This document shows positions 24,038 through 35,583 of a stretch of DNA of 64,000 nt, one piece after another. The first letter of the stretch is position 1, and each line of letters opens with the position of its first letter. Below the pieces are notes generated by a model. It did no database searches and was not told the origin of the DNA. It worked only from the letters and a program-made list of their open reading frames with translations. Position numbers and translations under genes: made by a program. Source of the stretch: Trebouxia sp. TZW2008 (Eukaryota > Chlorophyta > Trebouxiophyceae > Trebouxiales > Trebouxiaceae); assembly GCA_002118135.1 (NCBI GenBank), contig BDIU01000193.1, positions 1 through 64,000 on the forward strand, in the 5' to 3' direction.

Positions 24038-25529
24038 TTACTCCTCAGCAAGCGCTGCTGTTGCTTTGCACACCTTTTTGTGAGCTACCCAATGTCTTTT
24101 CTGACAATCAACGCTACAGTATGGGACAATTTTGCATCTGCCGCACTTCTGCAGATTGAAAGTATCTCCACAGATAACACAGGCTGTCAGGTTGACTTGT
24201 GCCAGGTGACTAAGGTCTTTGTGCTTTTGGCATGGCTGAGCACCTGGATTGCATTTCGAGCAGGCACCACCGCGCCTAGAGCCTTGTCCTAAATTTTGCG
24301 CTTTTGTCTGACTCCTTGCCATGCAGTTTCTCTCGCACTTTGAACCTCCACAGTAGGGGAGAGGTATGTCGAAGATCACAGGATCAGCTGCTTTGAGGTG
24401 TGGGCATAAGGAATAGCCTGTCAGCTGCGCGTCCGCAGACGACGCAGCAGAATGGAGCGGCGCTGAGTACCTCCTCTTCATACGAACTCACGACGTCTTG
24501 CATGAACCTAACCCCTTCTTGCGGTCCGAATTCCATCTTCTCTTTCTCGGCTTTACAATAGAAGGTCTCCACAAAGCTATGGCCACGCTCATCCCTTGCT
24601 TTGACGATATACTTGAATTTAATCATTTTGAGTGGCTTGATAATAGCGGTCTCTACACTTTGTCTGGACTGCCTGAAAATCTTTTTCTTGCTGCTGTGGA
24701 TCCAGCTGCAAAAGAAGAAGAATTTTACATGCTTCAGTCAGCCAACAAGCATCTGTGATCGCATGTGCCACACAGCGGCAATGATTGTGTCCATCAGCTT
24801 CAGGCAGGACACCCCCAAGAAATGTTGAGAAATTAGCTACATACTCATAATGCTAGTTTAGATCATGGTCAAGCATCTAGGCACGTCCCAGCTCGACCAG
24901 AACACAACGGAAATTCAGTAAGCCTACATGCACAAGGGACCATCAGTGCGACTGTCAGGCTAGAGTGTAAGACATTTTGATGACTTGAGTTAAACAGCTT
25001 CATGGAAGTTGCAGGTTCACACGCAAGAAAGCTCATCAAGGTCAGCTTGCCGCACTGCATCCATCATACATCTTATGCGCATCTGGTGGTATGCACCGGT
25101 GCATACATCTTTATTTGCCATTGGCTCGTCACGAGTGATGCCAAACACTGCGGACATGTCAATGGCTGCACAAGAAGGACAATGAATGCATGATGCAGAG
25201 CAGGAAGAAGCAAGCACATGTATGACATTGATGCTTGCACACAATGTTGCCTGCTACAAAAATGGCTATCATAGTATTGCTTGTCGTATTGCCAGACTGG
25301 TTACAACCATTGAGCAAGAAATCCAAGAAGGAGCAGACACTACTAGTTCTGGGGACTGCAGCCTCAAAGAATAGATGAACCACTTTGCAGCAACTTGAGT
25401 GCCACACACAAAACTTGCTTCTTGCTTGCCCCCCCTTGCCATATTCTGCCACATCCTGCTGACTCACACAATCACACTCAAGCAGCACCACTGTGAGACC
25501 TTGCTGATGTCAACTTCAATTCCTGACAT
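24038..25529 (-). CDS. MYND zinc-finger protein, with an apparent frameshift
   Basis: Proposed exons: 25500-25529 (ATG at 25529), 25298-25355, 25021-25165 and 24038-24705, with phases 0, 1 and 2 matching. The C terminus is a clear MYND zinc finger: CVICGDTFNLQKCGRC, then VPYCSVDCQKRHW and HKKVC, ending ALAEE and a stop. Upstream in the last exon another Cys pair (FCCVVCGRAADRLF) reads in one frame to a stop at 24384. The sequence expected next (ADPVIFDIPLPYCGGSKC) lies in a different frame that is open to the MYND finger. No intron fits between, so the gene is either frameshifted or carries an assembly indel near 24384-24430. MYND domains bind proline-rich partners. The start lies 86 bases downstream of the O-methyltransferase stop on the same strand. 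Confidence 0.65.
24735..24822 (-). repeat. Dispersed repeat, family A copy 1, its 3' tail abutting a splice acceptor
   Basis: On the - strand the element reads GGACACAATCATTGCCGCTG, then TGTGGCACATGCGATCAC, CTTGTTGGCTGACTGAAGCA, TGTAAAATTC and a TTCTTCTTC tail. The copies at about 33360-33470 and 55505-55640 have the same order of words and a (CT)n tail. Here the pyrimidine tail is followed at once by TTTTGCAG, the acceptor of the last MYND-gene exon. Confidence 0.6.
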
Positions 25530-25614
25530 TAAAACAACTTTGGAAAATCCTGACGTGAACTTCGTAAGGCTGAGGGGACTGCTGATGACAGAATATCTGT
25601 ATGATACACACTGT

Positions 25615-28600
25615 CTAGACCTTGGCAAACACCATGAGGTGCATGTTGTACCCGACAGCCTCGCATGACTCAAGCTTGAGCTTGGCTTGAGTAAACAACT
25701 CCTGCCACTCACTCAAAGGCTTCCATGAACCTCCAGGACACATGGCCATAATCTCAATTGAGAAAAGCCCTGCAGACAAGAAAGAACTTGTTCAGATATA
25801 GCAGCAAATGAACTAGCCAACTCTTGGCAAGCATGCATGTGACCAGCACAACCTTGTGTACTGTCACATATTCAGAACAGTGCACTGTCATGCATTCACA
25901 GCAGTACAGCTTGCTAGTGTCAGGACGTGACCAGGAGGCTGCATGAGGAGACAACAAACAAGTCCAGCAGGCATGAGACACTTGAGCATGCATTTCACAC
26001 AAACATATGAAGTCAAATATGGAGTCAGCCAGTTGCAACAATGAGAGACATGCATGCAGGCTCAGTTTGCAAATAGCTTACGTTGCATTGACACCAGACA
26101 ACTGTTGGCAAGACACAGCATCCATTTCAAAACATGCTCACTTGTGGCAAAGCAGTGGGGAACTTCAGATGATGCATACCTGGTGATACACCATCTGAGC
26201 AGGTATTGTGTTTCCTGTCTCCAGCCTCAGGCACCAATGTCTGCACCCAACACATGCATGACACTCAGCAACCATGCATAAAAGACAAGCACTTGAAAAT
26301 TGCGCAAAGCGTGCAGCAGATTGACTGGCATGTTTCAAACAAGCTGTACGGGCGACGCACAAGCCATCAACATTTTGTGGAGGATTCAATGCAGAGTTTG
26401 AGCAGCATCAGTGGTGACAGTGATGCGCAAACACCATAATGACTCGCGAAACAGAACATGTCAGTCTGCTACAAGAGGTATATGTTGAACATAACATGCT
26501 ACAGAATCCATGATGCATGTCCCGGCAACTCAGCAACATGCTAAGAACGCTCAGGAAGATTTTGCTAATGTTACAGTGATTCAGTGACATGACGAAGTTC
26601 TGCCCTGAGCCTGCCTAGCAGGCAATGTCAATCAATGCCTAGGAGGCGCCAGCCAGTGAGCCAGTGAGTGAGTGAGTGAGTGAGCGAGCCAGTATGCACC
26701 AGTGAGCCAGTGAGTGAGTGAGCGAGCCAGTATGCACGAGTGAGTGAGCGAGCGAGCGAGTGAGTATGCACGAAATGCATCAATCGATCAGCACATGGAA
26801 GCAACACAGGAAGCAATGTCTCGACCTAGAGCACTAGCTAGGGCAAGATGTGTACCTGAAGCAACAGGATTTTGCCTTGGGGCGCCAACACTTGTGAGCA
26901 GTGCTTCAGGATCAAGATGGCGTCCTTGTCATTGAAAGCAGACAGAAAGTGCTTCATGACCAGGGTGTCAATTCCAGCCTTCTGCACATTGTCTGGGAAT
27001 GGCTGCATGACATCACCCACTACCAATGTCACTCGCTCCTCTGCATGCTCAATGCCCTTGGCACCAAACATGGCTGGCAGATCAACTCTGCAACAGGCAA
27101 AGGTTGCGTGAGTGACACAGATAACAGTGTCCACAGCTGAGCCATGGACAGGACATTGTGCATTCTCAAGTCAACGGCTGCATGACATCGCCCACTACCA
27201 ATGTCACTTGCTCCTCTGCATGCTTTATACCCTTGGCACTGGACATGGCTGGCAGGTCAACTCTGCATCATCCACAGGAGAAGTGAGTCCAATTGTGCAG
27301 CGATACATAGACCCCTGAATCAGCAGCCCACCTCCACATTGCACCTCCATAGGCACAAAGATGAAGTAAACGGCAACTGAGAGATCATGACGGCACAGAT
27401 GGAGTGCTGGTGATCAGCAGGTCGGTTCTGCTGCAGACATAGATGTAGCGGCAACAGGGCACCATGGACAGCAGGTCCATACTGCAGAAGACAAATGACT
27501 TGTTAGCACTGACTGCCAAGTTCAGCTCTGCAGCATCATCACAACACGACAAAGATCTGATGAACAACCCAGAGATATGCATGTATTGCTCACTAGTAAG
27601 CTGCCAACAGAATATGGCACTAGCTGGCACAGAACACTTGATGCATATACATGATGTAACTCTGAACAGGCAAACATACAGTGAGAAGAAATATTGATTT
27701 GTCAATTTGTAATTCAATGGAGGAGCAGACAAAGGTAGCGTCAAGAGTAGTAAGCAGGTCAGCTCTGCAACATAGAGAGATACAGTGACGAGCAGGCCAG
27801 CTGTGCTTCCTGCGTGCGGCATACCCGTGACATGCACTGCTAAATCAAAGAGGAGTAGAAAACAGGGCAGAAATCATGCTTGGTTACTTTTCACAAAATC
27901 TGTGACATGAGTCCCTGGTCAGCTCAAATACAGCAAGAGAGCAAAGGGCATCACAACATCACTTGCTCTCGTCTGTACTTCCCAGCTGTCAAGAAAACGA
28001 GGCCAGACAGAGATCAAAGACATGAGTGTGAGGTGTGACATTCTGCAAATATCGTCAGGTGTGATACCAGGTATGACCAGATGTGACAATCTACTTAAAG
28101 ATAATGAAGCACCCTCACCCTTCAATGACAAACGGCCTGTCAAACAGGAGCCCCTTCACGCCAGGCCCTGCCCATGACATGCAGTTGGACAGAAGCTCCC
28201 CTCGGCCACCCCCAACATCCATGATGCACTTGCTGGCCTTCCAGTTGTAGGCGTCTTTCAAGCTCTGACTGCCGCCTTGCAAGCTGTGACGTGTGAAGTA
28301 GGTCATGGACTGCATGAACTCTGCGCCAAAGGCTGCATTGTCATGTTTCTCCCCATACTGCAGCAACAGCAGGTATGTTTGCTTATGTTGTCATCATTAC
28401 ATAGCATGAATGCTAGGGGCGTAAGCCACCAAATCGTGACCAGTCAAACTGAATGCTGCCACTGACTGGACTTGCAGCTCACTGGCATGCATTACGCAAT
28501 TTGACGCCACTGGTATGAGTAATCATCACACTGCATACAAGGCTGTGCATATACCATGCTTGTGGACAATTTGAAGGGCATGGCCCATGTTATAAGTGAG

Positions 28601-29765
28601 GCAGTGCAGTACAAAAAATGATTTAGCTTGTTTCAAAGTGCAGACATTGTGATATATAGCTGGCTGGGTAAGCCTATCACAAACTCATATGGTGTTGCGT
28701 TTGAGTGACAGGCTGAGAGATGGAACATGCTTCAAGCAGCTCAGTCCTTGCATGCAACAAGCGCAAAATGCTACTGAGCTTGAGCTTGCATGCCTTCCTG
28801 CTGAGCTGCATTTGTACCAGGATGCTCACAACGCAGTAGCAAGTGAAGAGCCACAAAGGCCCTTCACATTGACCTGTTTCTGCAAATGAAGCTACCTTAT
28901 GGCAATCCAAGAAGTTGTGCAGGTAGCAGCTGCATCTAACGGTACCTCTGCATCACTTGCATTGCCGAATCAATGAGCAATGCATTGGTTCTAGTGCACA
29001 GTAACTTTTCTTTGTAGGGACACCCAATGTAAGGACAATCTGGAAGTAGAGACAATGCAGTTGATAACCAACTGCTGCAATCTGACTGCAGTGGCATCCC
29101 TGAGTCAGGCCATTTTAATAACAGCACAATTTGCATGGGAACCTAATCAGACATTAGCAAGGAAATGTACTGTAGCAGTCTTTGCAAACTCTGCTCTGCT
29201 GACACAACACCAGAAGCCTACCTGGTACATGGTGTCGCCATTGTGTGCCAGCATAAATGCAGTTTGGCCAGTCCTGACAGCCTCTGGCAACACCTTCCAT
29301 GCATCAGCCTTGGGACTGTTGATCTGGTGGGCTGCCATGTGACCCAATGAGGGCTCCTTGCCTCTGACTAGCAACCTTGTGGCTGTGTTGCTGCTGAAGG
29401 TCTTGTTGGAGTGCTCATCTAGCATGTCGTACTGTGCCATGACACGCAGCACTTTGTAAAAGCCATCAAGGCCGGCATCCTCTACTCCAGCCTTCTTGGC
29501 AAGCTGCAGAGAATGTGCTGATCAGCCTGATGATCGAATGGGACAAAACCACTTTGTCTGTGATGCAATGGCAGTACCTTGCTCAAGGAGACATACAAAA
29601 TGTCACTTAAGTGTGCATGCAATGGGTCTGCTATGTAGCTCAGCTTCAAGGCATGTTGCTGATTGTCAAAGACAAGCTTACATCTTGCAAAGCAATGGGC
29701 TTCTCTTCCTTAGCTAGCAGATCTGGGATCTGCAGCTCCAGCAATACACCCAAACACGAGCTCAT
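25615..29765 (-). CDS. SAM-dependent O-methyltransferase, COMT/ASMT-like
   Basis: Six exons in matching phase: 29682-29765 (ATG), 29222-29503, 28119-28357, 26856-27087, 26180-26240 and 25615-25769 (TAG), about 350 residues, the usual size of plant-type small-molecule O-methyltransferases. Exons 1-2 form the N-terminal dimerisation part (LLAKEEKPIALQD; YKVLRVMAQYDMLDE). Exon 3 carries the SAM motif IMDVGGGRGELL and the FDRP of motif II. Exon 4 has VVGDVMQPFPD and LILKHCSQVLAPQGKILLLQ. The last exon has the LSEWQELF helix and ends in MHLMVFAKV, the usual short C terminus of the family. The substrate (phenolic, indolic or other) cannot be read from sequence. In the expected catalytic region exon 4 shows MKHFLSAFND, with the family's usual His. 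Confidence 0.8.
26655..26765. repeat. (GTGA)n / (GCGA)n tetranucleotide microsatellite
   Basis: Runs of GTGA interspersed with GCGAGCCAGTATGCAC-AGT, in two to three larger units. It lies in the O-methyltransferase intron between exons 4 and 5. Confidence 0.75.
27150..27275 (-). repeat. Copy of the O-methyltransferase exon 4 head in the upstream intron
   Basis: Plus-strand text CATGACATCGCCCACTACCA through TGGCTGGCAGGTCAACTCTG repeats, with a few changes, the exon 4 sequence ending at 27087 (CATGACATCACCCACTACCA through ATCAACTCTGCAAC), including the acceptor. Weaker pieces (GCAGGTC-A-CTCTGCA) recur near 27470 and 27755. This is one more exon-head duplication. Confidence 0.65.
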
Positions 29766-30504
29766 CCACTGACCCTGAATCGCCTGCCATACTAGGGCTG
29801 CATTATACATCGCTGCTCAGAAAAGGCATAGCGCAAGCACGCGTGGCAGCGCTGGTGCGTGCTTGTGATCAGTCAGGGCAGCGTCGGCATCGGACACATT
29901 GCAGCCGAATGCAAATGTCATCGGCAGGAGGTATTTCAAATTTCACCTGTAGCCTTCTGCTCACCGGTCTGATGACCGTTCTCGAGCGTGACACCCATGC
30001 TCACCAGCTGCAGGATCTAGATCCGTTAGGTCACACAAGTCTGCCCGAGGTGCAAATGCTACGGTCTAATCAGCCAGCAAGCTCCCAAACGACCGATCCA
30101 ATATATCGAATCCGTGCAATTGGCGGAACACGTCGCAGCACTGCGTGGAATGCTTCGAATGTGTCGTCTGGACCAGGCTTGCAAAAACGACACGTCAAGC
30201 ACGCGGAATCCGGAAAAGCTTGCCGGCATCAGGGCTCTTTGTCGGAAAGGGCCCTTCGAATCGGCTTTGCAGTCACCAGAACGCCCTGTGTCCAATTGCG
30301 AGTGCACTGAGCACGATCTGACGCAAAGACCTGTCGCATCTTGGTCCCGCAGACGAACGGTTGCAAAGCTTCACCGTTGGTAGCAAACACAACCACAACA
30401 TCATCCGGAAAGCAGCGCTGCTTGGGGTCTTGGCAGTGATCTGTGACGCCTGCCGTGATCCAGTCTCGCTCATTACACCGCACTGACAGAAAACTCGCAT
30501 CACC
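29766..30504. promoter_or_regulatory. Divergent intergenic region between O-methyltransferase and SYP5
   Basis: The two starts point away from each other (29765 on -, 30505 on +). The stretch is richer in CpG than its surroundings. A 155-codon + frame (29843-30310) and overlapping frames in other phases are open but show no motif or splice logic, so I treat the region as shared promoter and 5' UTR. No specific element was identified. Confidence 0.4.
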
Positions 30505-32687
30505 ATGCCATCAGGTGCGATGCCAGTCGTACAGAGCTTTTTAGCTTGTCCCGAGGACATCCTTACTCAAGAGGATTTTGCAGTTGTCCACTTGGCTTAC
30601 ACGTGTGCTGAACTGCAGGTTTGCGCAACGATAGTGACAAGTGGCTGGGCAGCTATGAGGATGCCACGAACTTGGCAAATGAGACCCTGAGCAGCATTCA
30701 GGTCAGCCCTTTGTATGTGCAGTCAACCTTGCCAACAGGCAGTAGCAGATCCAGAAAGGATGACGAAGTTACCCCCACACGTAATCTTTTGTGATCTGTG
30801 CAGGAGCGTAACCTGAAGCACCCAAATGGCGGGCCTGAGGCCTCAAGGATATCTGCTGCTGCCAGGCGTAAGCTTGCAACTTTGGGAAGCTCACTAGACA
30901 AACTAGCAGACTTGCTGGAGTCCCCAGAATGCGCTTCAGTGTATGTCTCATTGCTACTGATGCCAAGTGTGATGTTAGATGCGGCTGCTGCTGCCTGTAT
31001 GCTGACATCAGCTCATCGCAAAGATTGAGTTGCTACTTGTTGCAGTTCAGAGCATGAGAAGAATCGCAGACGTGATTTGATCACAGCCTTGCGGAATAGG
31101 CGAGAGCAGATGCAGCTTTCATTGAAGCGAGACCATGGTCAGCAAAACAGGTACTGCTCAGCAAATTTCTGACGCGGGCAGCTGACTTGAGTCAGCATTT
31201 GCAACTTGGTGCTGACATGTGCAATGAGCTGCTTTGTCTTCTCCGCTCTTCGCATGATCAAACAGTGTACCATGCTTAACACATTGTTCAGCACATTCAG
31301 GTTGCTCACGAATACACGTCAATTGCGTCTTCCATGCAAGAGTAATTTTCAAAGCAGCAGCCAGCAACATTCACTGCCTAAGCTTGATTTAGCAACAGCA
31401 ATGCTATCAAGAGATGTGATGGTCATGTATGAACTGTGCCAATGGGCACGTCCATGAGGCCATCACGGTTACTGTCGGAACTAGTTGCAAGGCTTCCTAT
31501 TCTCAGACAATTGCTGATGCTAGAGTGGAAACAATGACACCTTTGATCAGTGCTTTTGAAGTGGTCCAGCTTGTGAATAGACTTGGTTGCTCAAAGAGTT
31601 GCTTGGTGGCAATACGTACCTAGCAAGGCCTTTGAGCCCAACTAGCATGCGTTATGTTGTTTGTATGTAGGTATGTATGTATGTATGTATGTATGTATGT
31701 ATGTATGTATGTATGTATGTATGTATGCATGTATGCATGTATGTATGTATGTATGTATGTATGTATGCATGTATGTATGTATGTATGTATGTCTGAACTA
31801 CAGGGCAGCTTTGATGCAGCAGTCTGGCCAGTCAAACGGGCCTGCCAGGGAAACCGACAGAACAGCAGAGCTAGACAATCTTGGCATCTTGGATATGCAG
31901 CAAGACGTGATGCAGGAGCAAGACCTGCAGCTTGAGCAAATGGAGCAATCAGTGGCCAGCACCAGGGTGAGTACATTGCATCAGCCTATCATTGAAATCC
32001 TTCTTCCTCTATATTGCTGAATCTATGATTCTAAGCACAGCGTGTAAGGATTCTCAGTTGAATCAGATCCTTACCCTTAGCTCAGATGGGCAGAGCGGCA
32101 ATCTTGTTATTTCATGGCGGCAGGTTCAAATTCCAATAGGGTGTAAGGGTGAAATGCCAGCTCATAACACACCAAATGATAGAGCATCTGCATTGCTGCC
32201 TGCTGACCTGTGATGTTGCTCAAGTTTTTGGGCAGCGAGCTCTAAATGTCACATCGGCCAGCAAGGCTACCTTCTGTCCCGTGGACACTTGCTTTGCACA
32301 CTTGGTTTGCATAGACTTTGGCTGAATCTAGAAACCAGCAAGCATGAAAATGGATAGGCTTTTGATAAAACCTGTTGATGCACTCTTTTGTGTGAAAGAT
32401 TTTGCTTGAGTTCAAACGACTGCGGTTCAGTAGGGCTGAGAACAATGTTGTGGTTTTCACAGCATTTGGCGCTGACTATCAATGAAGAGCTGCATGTACA
32501 AGAACGGTTGCTTGAAGACTTTGAAGAGGAAGTTGACGTGTCACACAACAAAATGCGGGCTGCTCAGAAGAGGATCAAAGGGGTGTTGAAAGGAAGCAGT
32601 GGGGACTGGAGAAGCATGTTATTGATAGCAGGGCTCATCATTTTGCTAATATTTGTTCTGTTGCTTGCATTTAAGGTCATCTTTTAG
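30505..32687 (+). CDS. SYP5: SYP5-type Qc-SNARE (syntaxin of plants 5)
   Basis: Six exons in phase: 30505-30514 (ATG plus seven bases), 30619-30701, 30804-30940, 31046-31150, 31804-31966 and 32463-32687 (TAG), 240 residues, close to plant SYP51/52. The N-terminal helical region reads WLGSYEDATNLANETLSSIQ, then ISAAARRKLATLGSSLDKLA. The linker has LDNLGILDMQQDVMQEQD. The SNARE motif follows (LEQMEQSVASTRHLALTINE, LHVQERLLEDFEEEVDV) with the central Q in VQER. A C-terminal membrane anchor (MLLIAGLIILLIFVLLLAF) ends the protein. SYP5 proteins act in fusion at the prevacuolar/vacuolar membrane. The tiny first exon is inferred from phase and the N-terminal match. A (GTAT)n tract and a degenerate tRNA-like sequence lie in the introns. 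Confidence 0.85.
31665..31793 (+). repeat. (GTAT)n microsatellite just before a SYP5 acceptor
   Basis: About 30 GTAT units with occasional GCAT, ending 10 bases before the CTACAG acceptor at 31803. It occupies the place of a polypyrimidine tract. Confidence 0.9.
32071..32144 (+). tRNA. Degenerate tRNA-like sequence (tRNA relic or SINE head)
   Basis: Box-A-like TAGCTCAGATGGG and box-B-like GGTTCAAATTCC are spaced as in a tRNA. The acceptor arms 32071-32077 and 32138-32144 pair at six of seven positions (one wobble). The D stem GCTC/GAGC is intact with GGG in the loop. The anticodon stem and T stem are largely unpaired, so it is unlikely to be a working tRNA. If the loop is read in standard register the anticodon would be TGT. 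It sits in the last SYP5 intron. Confidence 0.35.
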
Positions 32688-33359
32688 GGCACAAAGCAGT
32701 TGCTAAGCAGGTGGGTGACCGGTCATTTTGTGTGTGAAATTTGCTCTGTGCTGCCTGTCTTGTGTCATAATTGAGACCTGTCATTCTGCTTGGTGTCTGC
32801 AGTAGCCATTCCTGCAGTGTACCTCTTGCTAGTATTGAACGCAACCATTTGTGGCCAACAGGAGGTGGCTTATTTGCTAGGGGCACGCACTCGTTCATTT
32901 CAAACTCTTCCAAGGATGCTGTTTGCCCATACAGAGGCTGCTTGCATGGCATGTAAATTGTTTCCTGATCATGTCAAGTCTTGCGTGACGTGTTGGGTGT
33001 GGCAGAACCCTGCATTTGCCTAAAGTGTCTTTCATGAGTAAAGTCAGGGTAGGGTTCAGGCCTGCAGCTGCTGACCTGGGACCATCCTACATTTATGGAG
33101 ATGTGTGGAGAGTACAGGTCATTGCTCTTCATCCCTTTGGTACTTCATCCTGTAGTTTTAGGGAGTGTTGCTCTCTTGATACAATAATGCATATATACCT
33201 TGCTGACTGCTGACTCTGATTAAGGCGCAGAAAGATCAAGGATTATCCTGATCATGTCATGATACGTGATTTGTGAGGAGCTGCTGCAGAAGCTCACAGA
33301 TGAAGACCCTGTGGAATGCAGATGTTCATGTCATCCACATGTAAGAATTCCTGTGATTA

Positions 33360-33470
33360 TGTCATGATTGTGCGCTGTGCACATGGTAGTCTTGTTCTGT
33401 ACACATCCGATCAGACTTGCTGGCTGGCTAAAGGATGTAAAACCTCTCTCTCTCTCTCTCTCTTCAGTCA
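33360..33470 (+). repeat. Dispersed repeat, family A copy 2 with (CT)n tail
   Basis: CATCCGATCAGACTTGCTGG, then CTGGCTAAAGGATGTAAAAC followed by (CT)n at about 33450-33466. It shares the GGCTAAAGGATGTAAAACC end with the reverse copy at 55505-55640. Confidence 0.65.
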
Positions 33471-33984
33471 TCAGGTCTCTTTTGTCACACTGTTACTGTA
33501 AATTTCCTGGTATGCAGTATTGTCACAGAGTTACAACAAATCTGTAGAGGGACACAAGGGAGAGTAGGGATTCTGCAGAGAGTAGGATCTGTAACTAGTC
33601 AGAGAGTAGGATCTGTAACCAGTAACACAATATACGCACTGAAGTGATGGTGCTGTCATGATCGATCGCTGTCTGTTTTGACTTCTGGTAAGCAGTTAGG
33701 TCAAGAGTCTTGCAGGTAGCTGTGAAATGCTGGCAATGAGTGTCATTGCTCCTGGCAACTGCGTGCACGGCTCAAGCAGCGCATGCAATGACGGCAGGTA
33801 CGTACACCCATTTTGCGCCTGCAAGCTCTTAAGAAAATGCAGCATGGCCACATTCCCTTGCATGTGCTTGTATACAGGTAACAAGGTGGAAGAGCAGTCT
33901 TACGTTCCAGCGGTGCAGTGGCTGCTGTCTGGAATGACATTGTTTTGTCTGACTTTTATCAGTTGAACATCAGGCGTCCTTACC

Positions 33985-34075
33985 GCGACTTTCAAGACGA
34001 GCCTGCCTGGCCGGGTAAGACTTGTGCCACACACACCTGGCAGGATAGTCTGGAACGTGTAATGATCATGTTGCC
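33985..34075 (+). repeat. Dispersed repeat, family B copy 3
   Basis: CAAGACGAGCCTGCCTGGCC, then AAGACTTGTGCCACACACAC and CTGGCAGGATAGTCTGGAAC. It closely parallels the copy at 38700-38780 over about 80 bases. Confidence 0.65.
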
Positions 34076-34988
34076 ACATGTTTTCATTTAATCAGTTCTT
34101 ATTCCAGACACTCTGTACAGTTTGTCAGGACACATTATTCATGTTTGCATTGGATGACTATACAGTGGAAAGTTGCAGTGTCGGTGGTCAACATGATCTT
34201 GGTATGTTACTTCATCAGTCCAACAGCCCGAGGCTCAAGATGACAGTAGTGCAATTTGTTGCAATGCAAGCCAAACGGCAGTGAAACGTAAAGTGATGGC
34301 TCCATCAAACATACATGAATGAGGCCGATGTGCTTTGTGATTACAGTGGTCCAACATGATGCTCTGTCCCACTAACCCACCCTCAGGGTCTGCAACAATG
34401 GTACTTGAATGGCCAAAAGGCCATGCCAAGATGATAGTGTTTGCCTGGTCGGGAGATATCAAAGGCATAAAAGAGTATGGCGTACTTCAGGTGGGTAAAA
34501 CATTCATAAGGTATAAACAGCCATCACTGAGACCCCTACCAACAGAGTGTGCAATTGTGTTTGTGCAATCCAGAACTGATCTGGAGATGTGAAAATGCAA
34601 GTCAATTTTGGATAGAGCTCAATGCCCAATCTGTCCCACAAACCCACCCTCAGGATCCTGGCAAAGAGGGATAAAATGGCCAAAGCCAAGTGTAAGTAGC
34701 ATACGAGCGTATGCAGTTTGGGGGGTCGGGAGATAGACAATGTATACGCTATAAATCAGAATGTGAGAAGGTATGAGGAATAAAAAGCCTCAGATGCCAG
34801 GATCCCTACCGACAGAAAAGGCTGTTGCAGTTGTGAACAGGACACTGCATGCTGTTGTCGCAGAAGCTGTCCTAATTTGTCTATAGCTGTTTGTTTAGGA
34901 CTGCCTTGAGCCTGCCTCTGAGTGTCGCCAGCTTCCTCTGGTTCCCCACCAATGTGCTTCAGCTATGAGTGCTCTGTGCAATTGAGGC

Positions 34989-35583
34989 TCAAGGCACATC
35001 AATGTCCCAGTTGCGCTTCTGTATGCTGATGTCCATCTGCTGGGATTGCTTCTTGATGGTTGACAACTTTTCCTTGAGAGCAGGCACATCGATGACTGGA
35101 ACGCGACGAAGGTCCTTGGTGTTGTATCTGCTGTCACGGGTAGCGCTTTGCAAAAAGGACGTCAGCGTCTGTGTCTGCTTGCGAAGCATTTCTCGGCGGA
35201 TGAGTGCGTGCGACATGGTCATGGAGGAGTCGTAGGAAGCCTTGACGTTGATGTCCTGAATCTTGCGCTGCATCCGCTCCAGCTCCTCGTTTGTCTGCCA
35301 GTATTCTGCAGCAGTAAGGCGATGCTCAGGTCGGCGCAACATGGCAGGCTCAGCTGTAAGCGAGTACGCACGACAGCAAAGCGAGTACTTGCGACAAGCG
35401 TGCCAGGGACTGACGTGAACAAATACAAGCATAGCAACACTTCTCACCTTGGAACTTTCTGTCGACGTCCTCATTGGGCTTTTCGCCCTCTAGCACTTGA
35501 GCATTCTCTTCAATCAATTCGGTTTGCTCTTCTAAATCCTTCTGCAGCTGTACGCGCTGCAATAGCAGCTCTGCGAGCTTCAT
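34989..35583 (-). CDS. Conserved-looking coiled-coil protein, 166 aa, unrecognised
   Basis: Two exons, 35448-35583 (ATG at 35583) and 34989-35353 (TGA), join in phase 1. The chosen ATG is the first in frame after an upstream stop. The protein is almost all charged helix: KDLEEQTELIEENAQVLEGE, then YWQTNEELERMQRKIQDINV, RREMLRKQTQTLTSFLQSAT, and a tail VPALKEKLSTIKKQSQQMD ending WDIDVP. Heptad-like spacing suggests a coiled coil, perhaps a subunit of a larger complex. No signal peptide or membrane segment. I do not recognise the family. Confidence 0.6.

Larger units (their letters stand above)
32688..34988. other. Repeat-rich gap between SYP5 and the coiled-coil gene; no gene recognised
   Basis: Contains two dispersed repeat copies (about 33360-33470 and 33985-34075) and a duplicated block: 34360-34600 and 34640-34840 share ACCCACCCTCAGG, ATGGCCAAA, GGTCGGGAGATA and GACCCCTACC/GATCCCTACC. 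One + fragment (33034-33117) starts ATG and ends at CAG|GTCATT, but it has no partner exon. Confidence 0.45.

Noticed and set aside
25500..25560. Extra exon of the O-methyltransferase (reading SGFSKVVLMSGIEVDISK)
   Set aside because: The O-methyltransferase already ends at a TAG at 25615-25617 with a family-like C terminus. The ATG inside this stretch starts the MYND gene in phase.
29843..30310. 155-codon + frame between O-methyltransferase and SYP5
   Set aside because: Other frames are open here too, the stretch is CpG-rich, and SYP5 starts cleanly at 30505. It is more likely promoter or UTR.
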